Shown: positions 1-5,550 of the stretch, piece after piece
Layout: the number at the start of each line of letters is the position of its first letter
How positions within the stretch are numbered: the stretch's first letter is position 1
Assembly: GCA_021647805.1 (NCBI GenBank)
Contig: JAKITZ010000100.1
Span: forward strand, 1-8,612
Source: Robiginitomaculum sp.
GTDB taxonomy: Bacteria > Pseudomonadota > Alphaproteobacteria > Caulobacterales > Maricaulaceae
Direction: 5' to 3'
DNA: 8,612 nt
Program-made: the position numbers and the translations under genes
The notes under the pieces: model-generated
The model's input: only the letters and a program-made list of their open reading frames with translations
Database searches by the model: none
What the model was told of the DNA's origin: nothing

Positions 1-89
1 CCAGTTCTAAAACTTTTAACATCTAGTTTTTCAGTAGTATCACAAGATAATAGACTTATAAGTAGGCAAAAAACGATTGATTTTTTCAT
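1..89 (-). CDS. Partial lipoprotein gene (N-terminus only)
   Basis: Reading the minus strand from 89, an ATG opens about 30 codons with no stop up to the window edge. The N-terminus is a typical lipoprotein signal: MKK, a hydrophobic run, then LLSC with the lipidated cysteine at residue 16 and Asp at +2. The ATG overlaps the stop codon of the upstream purB-like fragment (ATGA, 86-89), an arrangement usual for co-transcribed genes. An AGGAA sits only 1-2 bases before the ATG, which is close for a ribosome binding site. Codons are very AT-rich (CTA, TTA, ATA, AGT, AGA), unlike the genes further right, and suggest the same foreign origin as the purB fragment. The mature protein is missing, so no function can be given. 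Confidence 0.55.
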   Translation of the reverse strand, partial: MKKSIVFCLLISLLSCDTTEKLDVKSFRT

Positions 90-199
90 ATTCCTGTATA
101 ATTATTTGGTGTAATTGCTTTTAATTCTGTTTTAATCGCATTATCAACATCCAATGTTTCAATAAAATTAGCGATAGATTTTTGTGTAATTTTTTTAAT
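86..199 (-). pseudogene. purB: 3' remnant of adenylosuccinate lyase (purB-like)
   Basis: The minus strand from about 199 to the TGA at 88-86 reads as a C-terminal peptide of about 37 residues containing KKITQKSIANFIETLDV and ending AITPNNYTGI. The pattern 'xFIxxL..xxxKxELxxxTPxNYTGI' at the C-terminus is, from memory, what adenylosuccinate lyases (PurB, purine biosynthesis) of Bacteroidota look like. The reading frame meets a TAG at 217-215 and nothing PurB-like is visible upstream in any frame, so only the last part of the gene is present. It is therefore a truncated remnant, or the edge of a transferred or misjoined segment. The AT-rich codons match the adjoining lipoprotein gene and differ from the rest of the window. 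Assignment rests on motif recognition only. Confidence 0.5.
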
Positions 200-372
200 T
201 TTCAAATAACATAACTATTTGATATTTAACAGTAATTAACACCAAATGGCACGAGCACTAATTATTATGCGTTCGGTTTTATTGCGGCAATCACCGAAGA
301 TAAGCCTTGACCATAGCGGCGCGTTTCTTGCTTGGCTTTAGCTGGCAATGATTGCTGATAAGCACAGAAAAG

Positions 373-1269
373 ATGAAGAACATGGCAAATATCATAAAAC
401 TAATATTGGCAATATCGTTGTTTTTCGGTGTTTTGTTCATCGGAAACACTACCGGAGCCAAGGCTGGCGAAGAGAAATGCTGCAAGCAAAAGAACACCCA
501 CACAATCAGAGTTCCCGGTTATCAGATCCAAGGGCCAAATATAAATATTTCCACAACCACTACTAATATAAATAAAGGTGGAAATAATAATCAGTTTAAT
601 AGTCAGGGTTATTTTTTTCAAAATCAGTTTAATGGGCGTTCATTGTTCTTTGGCGGCGGTGGCGGCGGAATAATCGGCGGCGGACAAATATCAACGGTAA
701 TTGATAATTTGCTTATCGAGGGCGAGATGGAAAGCAAATTGATCACCGAACAAATCGAAGTGCCATATACCGAAGCGATAACTCGTTCTAGATGGACTGA
801 ACACCTTTATGTATTACAGGCAGTTTGCATGGACGATAGCAATACTCCTCATCCGTCATCTAGGCTCGACCCAAATGAGCAGGTTGATTCTAATTTTTCC
901 GGCGAGTTGTTTCGTTGCATGGCTGGAACTTGGATGCAGGTGACATTGGGTCTTTATGAAAACGGCTCTGGCCAGTTCAATAACGGTACGACGATTGCTT
1001 GTGCCAAGGGCGAAGCCCTGTTGCATCAAGCTGGCGGTAAACTTAGTTGCGCTGCGCAAACTACGCGCCGTAGCTGTAATGAACGTTCATTGTTACGCAA
1101 ATTTGGAGCTGGCATAAAAATAGTACGAATTTCCCGCGAAGAGCAATACACCGAACAGATCACCAAAACCCGTATTGAAACCAGAACCAGACAGGTAGGT
1201 TCCAGCTCTTCCTCAAGCTCTAAAACCCGCCGTACATTAGTTCTGTCCGGTGGTGTTGGCGGCGGTTGA
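373..1269 (+). CDS. Secreted Gly/Asn/Ser-rich cysteine-containing protein, unknown function
   Basis: The 298-residue product starts MKNMANIIKLIL and has a classical signal peptide with predicted cleavage after AKA (residue 31), so it should be periplasmic or exported. ATG 373 was chosen because it places two Lys/Asn-rich residues before the hydrophobic core; an in-frame TTG at 352 and an ATG at 382 are alternatives, and none has a strong ribosome binding site. The mature part begins with a Cys-Cys pair (36-37), then an Asn/Thr/Gln-rich low-complexity stretch (about 50-90), a Gly run (94-104), and a folded-looking central part with five more cysteines. YTEAITRSR (132-140) and YTEQITKTR (259-267) look like an internal duplication flanking the centre. 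The tail has seven serines (277-283) and ends GGVGGG. Similar unnamed secreted proteins seem familiar from Caulobacterales, but no function is known to me. Its 3' end overlaps the convergent DUF1287 gene by 33 bp. Confidence 0.75.
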   Translation: MKNMANIIKLILAISLFFGVLFIGNTTGAKAGEEKCCKQKNTHTIRVPGYQIQGPNINISTTTTNINKGGNNNQFNSQGYFFQNQFNGRSLFFGGGGGGIIGGGQISTVIDNLLIEGEMESKLITEQIEVPYTEAITRSRWTEHLYVLQAVCMDDSNTPHPSSRLDPNEQVDSNFSGELFRCMAGTWMQVTLGLYENGSGQFNNGTTIACAKGEALLHQAGGKLSCAAQTTRRSCNERSLLRKFGAGIKIVRISREEQYTEQITKTRIETRTRQVGSSSSSSSKTRRTLVLSGGVGGG

Positions 1270-1863
1270 AGAAGCTGTCGGGTTAAAGCGGTAATGGCCG
1301 GTCATAGGCCAAGCAAATAACACGTTTTCTAATTGTGGACCGCTGCCCATGTTGTGAGAGACAAGCAGAGTTTTGCCATCATTGGCGAATTTGTTGGTCA
1401 CCACTCCGATATGAGCTAACCTGCCGCCTATTTTCCAGCTAACCAGATCGCCGGGCAAATATGCATCTGATGCGTTTTCGCCAATGGTTAAGGATTGGCC
1501 GTGGCGGGTAAAGAACACCCGTAAATTTGGCACTCTGCGATGATCAATATTGCGATCAGTTCTGGTTAGCCCCCAGATGTTTGGATAAGCTTGAAAGTTT
1601 GCTTTCATATCTTCATGCACCAGTTTTTGCAGATCATGGCCTACCGCTCGATAAGATCGGATCACCACATCTGTACAAACGCCGATATTTGCTGGCACAT
1701 CGCCATTCGGGTAAGCAATAGAGATATACCGGCCATCATAACGCACGTTTTGTTTGGTGCGTTCAATCGCAGCAACAGATAACTCTTGGCCAAAATCATC
1801 AGCCAAAGTAGTTGCCGGCAAGGCGATAAGGACAAATGCTAAGGCAATAGTTTTCAAAGTCAT
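1237..1863 (-). CDS. DUF1287 family periplasmic protein (YijF-like)
   Basis: The 208-residue protein has an N-terminal signal peptide (hydrophobic 5-15, cleavage probably after LADD-region Ala21). It then carries the full DUF1287 pattern: AYPNGDVPANIGVCTDVVIR (50-69), KLVHEDM (80-86), WGLTRTDRNIDHRRVPNL (97-114), PGDLVSW (137-143), HIGVV (151-155), SHNMGSGPQ (169-177) and a closing TGHYRF. E. coli YijF belongs to this family. Cys63, His151 and His170 are placed as in NlpC/P60-like cysteine peptidase folds, so a role in periplasmic peptide or cell-wall hydrolysis is plausible; activity is inference. The start at 1863 is supported by AGAGG six bases upstream of the ATG. The gene is monocistronic and converges on the 298-residue gene. 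Length is normal for the family. Confidence 0.9.
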   Translation of the reverse strand: MTLKTIALAFVLIALPATTLADDFGQELSVAAIERTKQNVRYDGRYISIAYPNGDVPANIGVCTDVVIRSYRAVGHDLQKLVHEDMKANFQAYPNIWGLTRTDRNIDHRRVPNLRVFFTRHGQSLTIGENASDAYLPGDLVSWKIGGRLAHIGVVTNKFANDGKTLLVSHNMGSGPQLENVLFAWPMTGHYRFNPTASSTAANTTGQN

Positions 1864-2206
1864 GTGAAACCTCTAAAATGGATTTTCTAGCAACTCATCA
1901 AGACAAATAATTTCGGCATAATAATGGCCAAAACTTGATGATTTCGGTCAAATTGCGCTAACAGTAAAAAACATTGGCAATTTTACAGGTTTTCCACAGC
2001 GGATAAAAGTAAAATAGGCTCGGCAGGAAGCAATTCCTTTTGCCGCAACCACTCGTGTTATCTTTCACCAATATCCACGTTTCATTGAGTTTATCGCGTA
2101 TTCACAATGTCAAACAGCCGCAAACAGATGGCTTATGACCTGCTGCAAGACCATTATAGCAAGAGCGGACATTGCGAGCATGCTTGAAACTTATCCCCGC
2201 TCTTTC
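1864..2206. other. Gene-free upstream region of the DUF1287 gene
   Basis: No convincing coding sequence is visible. The part next to 1863 should hold the DUF1287 promoter; it contains an inverted repeat (see 1896-1940) but no clear -35/-10 pair with good spacing. A 26-codon frame from ATG 2107 to TGA 2187 has no ribosome binding site and was not called. Towards 2200 the sequence passes into the repeat mosaic. Confidence 0.5.
1896..1940. promoter_or_regulatory. Inverted repeat upstream of the DUF1287 gene, possible operator
   Basis: CATCAAG (1896-1902) and CTTGATG (1934-1940) are perfect 7-bp inverted arms 31 bases apart, lying 33-77 bases upstream of the DUF1287 start codon. The position suits a regulator site, but arms this short can arise by chance in AT-rich intergenic DNA. 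Confidence 0.2.
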
Positions 2207-2330
2207 AGTGCAAACAAGTGCAATTAAGTGCTAATTCTTTGGCAATTAAGCCTTAGGTAAGATACCGTCTTTGCCAATGAGTGCAAAATGAGGGGTAAGA
2301 AGTAGCGCAAATGAGACCCTTGTTTGCACT
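2207..2330. repeat. Nested inverted repeats in intergenic DNA
   Basis: Outer arms AGTGCAAACAAG (2207-2218) and CTTGTTTGCACT (2319-2330) are a perfect 12-bp inverted repeat. Inside them TTGGCAA (2239-2245) pairs with TTGCCAA (2271-2277), and inside that GGTA/TACC (2256-2259 / 2263-2266) forms a small hairpin. A 9-bp direct repeat GCAATTAAG occurs at 2220-2228 and 2242-2250. The nesting suggests a folded RNA or a MITE-like palindromic element; no coding potential is seen. Confidence 0.45.
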
Positions 2331-2336
2331 TGTCTT

Positions 2337-2439
2337 TTGTCTCGCGGCGAAGTGCTAAAGCACCGCCTACGACGTGCGGCAAACGATTGCCGGCACGCAG
2401 TCGCGCTTGCCAGCCCAAAGGGCTGGAGTTGTCTCGCGG
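2337..2439. repeat. Hairpin array bracketed by 11-bp direct repeats
   Basis: TTGTCTCGCGG occurs at 2337-2347 and 2429-2439. Between the copies are three consecutive hairpins: GGCG-aa-GTGCTaaAGCAC-CGCC (2346-2366), CGTGCGGCAA/TTGCCGGCACG (2373-2397, one bulged base) and CCAGCCCaaaGGGCTGG (2410-2426, perfect 7-bp stem). The block is markedly GC-richer than the flanks. It looks like a mosaic interspersed palindromic element of the kind common between alphaproteobacterial genes; the exact family is not identified. Confidence 0.5.
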
Positions 2440-2562
2440 AGAAACACCAAAAACATCACGGGCGGGCTCCTTCTTCCCGCTGGGGAGAGTCCTCAAGTAG
2501 CGAAGTGGTAGGACAACAAAAAGGTTGGGTTGAGGGGGCTTAAAGAATCGTAATTAAGAAAA
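2440..2562. other. Gene-free repeat-mosaic DNA, possible further interspersed element
   Basis: This GC-rich stretch holds no gene. It contains an imperfect hairpin around CTTCCCGCTGGGGAG (about 2473-2487). It loosely resembles the widespread alphaproteobacterial intergenic sequences built from 'ctccttctccccgc...ggggag' motifs. A 90-codon open frame on the minus strand crosses it and the hairpin array, but has no plausible protein features. Confidence 0.35.
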
Positions 2563-2593
2563 CTGGGTCACCCGGACAAGCCGTGTGATGACG
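2563..2593 (+). repeat. Interspersed palindromic repeat, copy A
   Basis: This 31-bp sequence shares the 24-bp core CACCCGGAC-AAGCC-GTGTGATGAC (2569-2592) with copies at 8370 and 8467 and 22 bp of it with the copy at 8011. It differs from the 8370 copy by one base near its left end. The core is an imperfect palindrome (CACCCGG / CCGTGTG, one mismatch) able to form a REP-like hairpin. It lies about 125 bases past the hfaD stop codon. Confidence 0.85.
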
Positions 2594-2603
2594 AACGTGG
2601 TAA

Positions 2604-2716
2604 GGTCGCATTTCCTTACCGCAAAACCGGCACCCACTTTTACTGGGAAATGCTAAATCTTTAGTGGTCGCATTTCCTTACCGCAAAACCGGCACCCACT
2701 TTTACTGGGAAATGCT
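2604..2716. repeat. Two tandem copies of a 51-bp palindromic element after hfaD
   Basis: The same 51 bases, from GGTCGCATTTCCTTACCG to ACTGGGAAATGCT, occur at 2604-2654 and 2666-2716, separated by 11 bases (period 62). Each unit has terminal inverted arms GCATTTCC / GGAAATGC and inner arms GCAAAA / TTTTAC, so each can fold into a long hairpin. The element resembles a very common alphaproteobacterial interspersed repeat (minus-strand form AGCATTTTCC...GGAAATGC). It abuts the hfaD stop codon and may act as a transcript 3' end or stabiliser; there is no T-run for a classical terminator. Confidence 0.85.
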
Positions 2717-3961
2717 CTAATTCCCAGTATTACTATGAAAAGTTGCGGAATTACCAATGGCGGTGGCGGTTCCAATTACATTGCCGCCATTGCTGGCTGT
2801 TATATTGGTGGTCGAGGTAATGCTGGCTGAATTTGTTTGATTATTATTAGCAGTAATAGCGCCTTCACATACCGAACAGACATAGCCAGAAACTGCATTA
2901 CCAAAGGCAGCAGAGCTGACCACTTGTACCGGGCTATAACCAACGCCGCCGGCACCAGAGCTGGCAAATTCGGCCAAGGCTTCCACATCGCCGGTGTTTA
3001 GCTGGACATTATCGACAAATATATCATCACCGATATTTGAGACTAAATTGGAATTGGCGACAGCATAAGCACTGGCGGAATTATAATTACCCCAAATACC
3101 CATATCGACATCGGTTTGCGCGTTAATATAGGCCGAATTTTCCTGTGTAACGTCTGATCGCACTACGCCATAAGAGTTCTCGATCGAGAAATTATTACCG
3201 GTGGCAATGGTTGCAACGATTGAGTCCTCCACTGATGGGCCATACAATCCGCCAATGGCGCGAACCGTCGGGCCGTTGCTGGTTTGATTGACATTTACCG
3301 TTGTAGTGGTTTGTCCACCACCGGCAAAACCGGTATTGGCAATCGCCGTTGAGACAACGGTTGCGCTATCGGCAAATACTCCACCAGCATCAATTAATGA
3401 TCTGGAAGTAACAGAGGCTTCATTGTCTTGGATGATGGTGCTGTCTAATACTGCGCCATAGGCCGTAGTGGTGCTTATCGCGTTGGCGGTGGCAATCGCC
3501 GATGAATTCGGGTTCATCGCCCAGTTTAGAATATTAAGATCGGATTCGGCACCAATAAGGTTTCCGGCAGCAACTATCTGCGTGGAATTGCTAACTATAT
3601 TACCGCAACAAGTGGAAATGGTTGCGCTATTGCCAAAAGCATAAGCGGTAGAAGTAGCCCCCTCGGTGGCAATATTTACATCAACCACGCTTTCCGCATA
3701 ACCAGATGCGTCCAAGGTCTGTGAATTGCTAACATTGATATTGCCCAAGGTGTAATCAACAGACAAGGTATTGCCCAATACGCCGGCTTGACCGGCCACT
3801 GTTTCAACATCTTCAACAAGAAGGATTACCGTTGAATCAAACGGGCCAACGTCAAGGAACTGAATGTTTTCAATATCAGTTGTATCGTCCGCGTAGGAAG
3901 CTGCGGACATTACGGTCGCGATCGCTATGCCAGCGATTAGGGTCTTGGCGTGTATAGCCAT
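2717..3961 (-). CDS. hfaD: Holdfast anchor protein HfaD (secreted adhesin)
   Basis: The 414-residue protein starts at 3961, where ATG follows GGAG with eight bases between; the in-frame ATG at 4063 was rejected because it lacks a signal sequence at its N-terminus. The chosen start gives MAIHAKTLIAGIAIATVMSA with cleavage after SYA (residue 24). The mature chain is rich in Ser, Thr, Asn, Ala and Gly, with degenerate repeats such as AFGNSATISTCCGN (from 108), AFGNAVSGYVCSVCEG (from 352) and AIGNSATF at the end, a pattern typical of beta-solenoid surface adhesins. Cysteines occur only as pairs (118-119, 362/365). Position after hfaA and hfaB identifies it as HfaD, which in Caulobacter anchors holdfast polysaccharide to the cell pole. 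The gene overlaps hfaB by 86 bp. It stops exactly at the edge of a repeat element. Confidence 0.8.
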   Translation of the reverse strand: MAIHAKTLIAGIAIATVMSAASYADDTTDIENIQFLDVGPFDSTVILLVEDVETVAGQAGVLGNTLSVDYTLGNINVSNSQTLDASGYAESVVDVNIATEGATSTAYAFGNSATISTCCGNIVSNSTQIVAAGNLIGAESDLNILNWAMNPNSSAIATANAISTTTAYGAVLDSTIIQDNEASVTSRSLIDAGGVFADSATVVSTAIANTGFAGGGQTTTTVNVNQTSNGPTVRAIGGLYGPSVEDSIVATIATGNNFSIENSYGVVRSDVTQENSAYINAQTDVDMGIWGNYNSASAYAVANSNLVSNIGDDIFVDNVQLNTGDVEALAEFASSGAGGVGYSPVQVVSSAAFGNAVSGYVCSVCEGAITANNNQTNSASITSTTNITASNGGNVIGTATAIGNSATFHSNTGN

Positions 3962-4880
3962 TGTTCGACTCCAAATTATCATAAGCGTTGAAGAAATTAC
4001 CGGTATTGCCATTGGTTGCCATCGGGTCTGAATAATTACAGACACTTGGCCCGCTAACACCATAAAGGTTTGCGGTCATTTCCAATACGGCTCGCTCAAT
4101 AGTCGAGCGCACGGCTAGTTGCATTGGCTCTAGGGCTTTGCTGCCGGCATTAATGTCAATAATGTTGGCGTTGTTGAAAAAGGCAAATATTCCAGCACCA
4201 ACTTCATAACCAATGATCTGTTTTTGATAGGAAATAACATCAACAACCTCTAATGATTTGGTGTCAACCAAACGTAAATCAAGGCCGATATTCATTACAT
4301 AGGTGCTGGCTTTAAACAGGCCTTTTGGTTCTTTTACGTCCACACTACCGCCATAGGCATCAACGCCTGATGAGGCGATGTTGAAGTTTAACTCGGTAAT
4401 ACCGCCAACTACATAAAAGTCCGAACCTGATACCGATCCGGCTTTGATCTTGCGATAACCAGAGCCGCCATCAGAAATCAGTTTGTTATTGGCATATTTC
4501 AGTTCCAGTTCGGAAACTGAAGTGTCATAGCGTTCAACCAGACGTACACCGGCTTTGGCAAAGGCGGAAATCGCCATCAATGACGCGCCTTGGGTAATTT
4601 TCGCGCCGCCTTCAACTTCTTGCTTGCCAGTATAATCAATAATCCGGCCAACGGCGATCCGTGGTATTGAAGCCCCCGAAGAACGCGAATACCCACCAAG
4701 GCATGACAAAGCAGCCGAGTAGGGGGTTGGGTTGGCAGTGACCGGTGCGCCGCCAGCTGGCTGGGCATAAAGTCCGTTGCGCCCGGCAGTTGGTGAGGCA
4801 CAAGCCGATAACAAAAATGCTCCGGCCATAAGAATTGCCGGAATGCGAGTATGTGATAATAATTTACGCTTATCAGTCAT
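3876..4880 (-). CDS. hfaB: Holdfast anchoring protein HfaB, CsgG-family outer-membrane lipoprotein
   Basis: The 334-residue protein starts with a lipoprotein signal peptide; the lipobox LSAC puts the lipidated cysteine at residue 27. The CsgG-like domain follows, with the first strand IAVGRIIDYTGK (75-86), a helix QGASLMAISAFAKAG (97-111) and the family hallmark RLVERYD (113-119). CsgG forms the outer-membrane secretion pore for curli; in Caulobacter HfaB is the related lipoprotein needed for export and stability of HfaA and HfaD. The tail (about 286-334) is Asn/Arg-rich and hydrophilic, and its last 28 codons overlap the hfaD signal-peptide region in another frame. The ATG overlaps the hfaA stop by 8 bp and is preceded by a run of six Gs about 10 bases upstream. 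Operon with hfaA and hfaD. Confidence 0.92.
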   Translation of the reverse strand: MTDKRKLLSHTRIPAILMAGAFLLSACASPTAGRNGLYAQPAGGAPVTANPTPYSAALSCLGGYSRSSGASIPRIAVGRIIDYTGKQEVEGGAKITQGASLMAISAFAKAGVRLVERYDTSVSELELKYANNKLISDGGSGYRKIKAGSVSGSDFYVVGGITELNFNIASSGVDAYGGSVDVKEPKGLFKASTYVMNIGLDLRLVDTKSLEVVDVISYQKQIIGYEVGAGIFAFFNNANIIDINAGSKALEPMQLAVRSTIERAVLEMTANLYGVSGPSVCNYSDPMATNGNTGNFFNAYDNLESNNGYTRQDPNRWHSDRDRNVRSFLRGRYN

Positions 4881-5385
4881 CTAGATTGATCCCCCCGTTT
4901 AATTCACCGGTCTCAAAACCGCTATCATCAACAATCGGCGGTATATTGCCATCAGTAGCACCGTTTAGATTTACAGTTTGATTGCCGTTGTTTATTTGTG
5001 TGCTGTCGATAATTACTGTGTTCCAATTGCCCATGGTAACTACATTTAACTGATTGCCGATTGCTCCGGCTCCGCCCTGGCTTGTTTGGCTGCCAAAGAA
5101 ACCATTGCCTAGGCCTCCGGACAAGGTAGAACTGCCATTGGTCAGGATACGGCCATTTATTATTACCCGATTGCCATTATTACGAGTCGCGGGATTGTAA
5201 GGAGCGTTCTCATCGCGGTAATTCCGACCATAGGGGATATTTAATTCCCCTGAATTGCTAACCACTTGTGCGCTTGCCCCGAAGCTGAAAGTGCTAAAAC
5301 CGGCAAAAACCATAAGCGCGACTGAGCTTGCATGTAATAAACTTGTTTTGGTTTTTGAGCTGGTACTGGTGATGATGTTTTTCAT
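4873..5385 (-). CDS. hfaA: Holdfast anchoring protein HfaA
   Basis: The 170-residue protein has a long signal peptide with cleavage after GASA (residue 39). The mature protein carries the HfaA hallmarks: NRVIINGRIL (72-81), a Gly/Ser-rich linker (84-108), IGNQLNVVTMGNWNTVII (109-126), STQINNGNQTV (128-138) and a C-terminus GELNGGINLDD. The regularly spaced Gln/Asn/Gly residues in 109-142 resemble curlin-type amyloid repeats. In Caulobacter HfaA is a secreted, multimerising surface protein that together with HfaD attaches the holdfast to the cell envelope. The start is fixed by AAGGAAA with five bases before the ATG. It is the first gene of the operon and lies about 38 bases downstream of a sigma-54 promoter sequence. 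Confidence 0.88.
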   Translation of the reverse strand: MKNIITSTSSKTKTSLLHASSVALMVFAGFSTFSFGASAQVVSNSGELNIPYGRNYRDENAPYNPATRNNGNRVIINGRILTNGSSTLSGGLGNGFFGSQTSQGGAGAIGNQLNVVTMGNWNTVIIDSTQINNGNQTVNLNGATDGNIPPIVDDSGFETGELNGGINLDD

Positions 5386-5422
5386 CTGGTTTTCCTTGCC
5401 GCAAAATTCATTACAAAAGTAA

Positions 5423-5440
5423 CTGCAACGAGCGTGCCAG
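5423..5440 (-). promoter_or_regulatory. Sigma-54 (-24/-12) promoter for hfaABD
   Basis: Minus-strand TGGCACGCTCGTTGCA (5439-5424) matches the sigma-54 consensus TGGCACG-N4-TTGCW at every defined base, with the required 10 bases between GG (-24) and GC (-12). Transcription would begin near 5413, giving a leader of roughly 28 bases that contains the hfaA ribosome binding site. Dependence on sigma-54 implies an enhancer-binding activator; that link is inferred from sequence. Confidence 0.8.
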
Positions 5441-5457
5441 ATATTAAGGCAGTAAAA

Positions 5458-5500
5458 CCATTAATTTGTTATGTTTTAGAGGCTTTGTTATGGTTAATGG
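5458..5500 (-). promoter_or_regulatory. AT-rich inverted repeat with CtrA-type half-site upstream of hfaA
   Basis: CCATTAA (5458-5464) and TTAATGG (5494-5500) are inverted arms; between and beside them TTTGTTATG is repeated at 5465-5473 and 5484-5492. On the minus strand 5497-5490 reads TTAACCAT, the half-site associated with the cell-cycle regulator CtrA in Caulobacter; the second TTAA at the seven-base spacing is absent. The block lies about 45-90 bases upstream of the inferred transcription start, suitable for an activator. Weaker arms TGACCC/GGGTCA (5509-5514 / 5534-5539) lie further up. Confidence 0.4.
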
Positions 5501-5550
5501 GGAGTTTTTGACCCTGTAGCGGCAAATTCAACCGGGTCATATTTTCGGCG

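Noticed and set aside
104..247. 9-bp inverted repeat ATTTGGTGT (104-112) / ACACCAAAT (239-247) around the purB remnant
   Set aside because: The left arm is purB-like coding sequence and the DNA is AT-rich; no sign of an element boundary or target duplication, so probably chance.
291..503. 70-codon minus-strand frame opposite the secreted-protein signal region
   Set aside because: It is antisense to a better-supported gene; its hydrophobic stretch is the complement of the signal-peptide codons.
2107..2187. 26-codon plus-strand frame (MSNSRKQMAYDLL...)
   Set aside because: The composition is protein-like, but there is no ribosome binding site, an in-frame stop lies just upstream, and it is too short to support without conservation data.
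2224..2496. 90-codon open frame on the minus strand across the repeat mosaic
   Set aside because: It runs through hairpins and direct repeats, has no ribosome binding site and shows no domain-like composition; the openness is due to GC-rich repeat sequence.
2563..2716. Possible CRISPR array from closely spaced repeats
   Set aside because: Only two copies of one 51-bp unit with an 11-base spacer plus one unrelated palindrome; no cas genes and the units occur as interspersed elements.
3962..4063. Upstream start (4063) for hfaD
   Set aside because: It would bury the signal peptide behind 34 residues encoded inside hfaB; the ATG at 3961 has GGAG and a proper signal sequence.
5458..5500. Full CtrA box (TTAA-N7-TTAA)
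   Set aside because: Only one half-site, TTAACCAT, is present at the right place; the second TTAA at seven-base spacing is missing.
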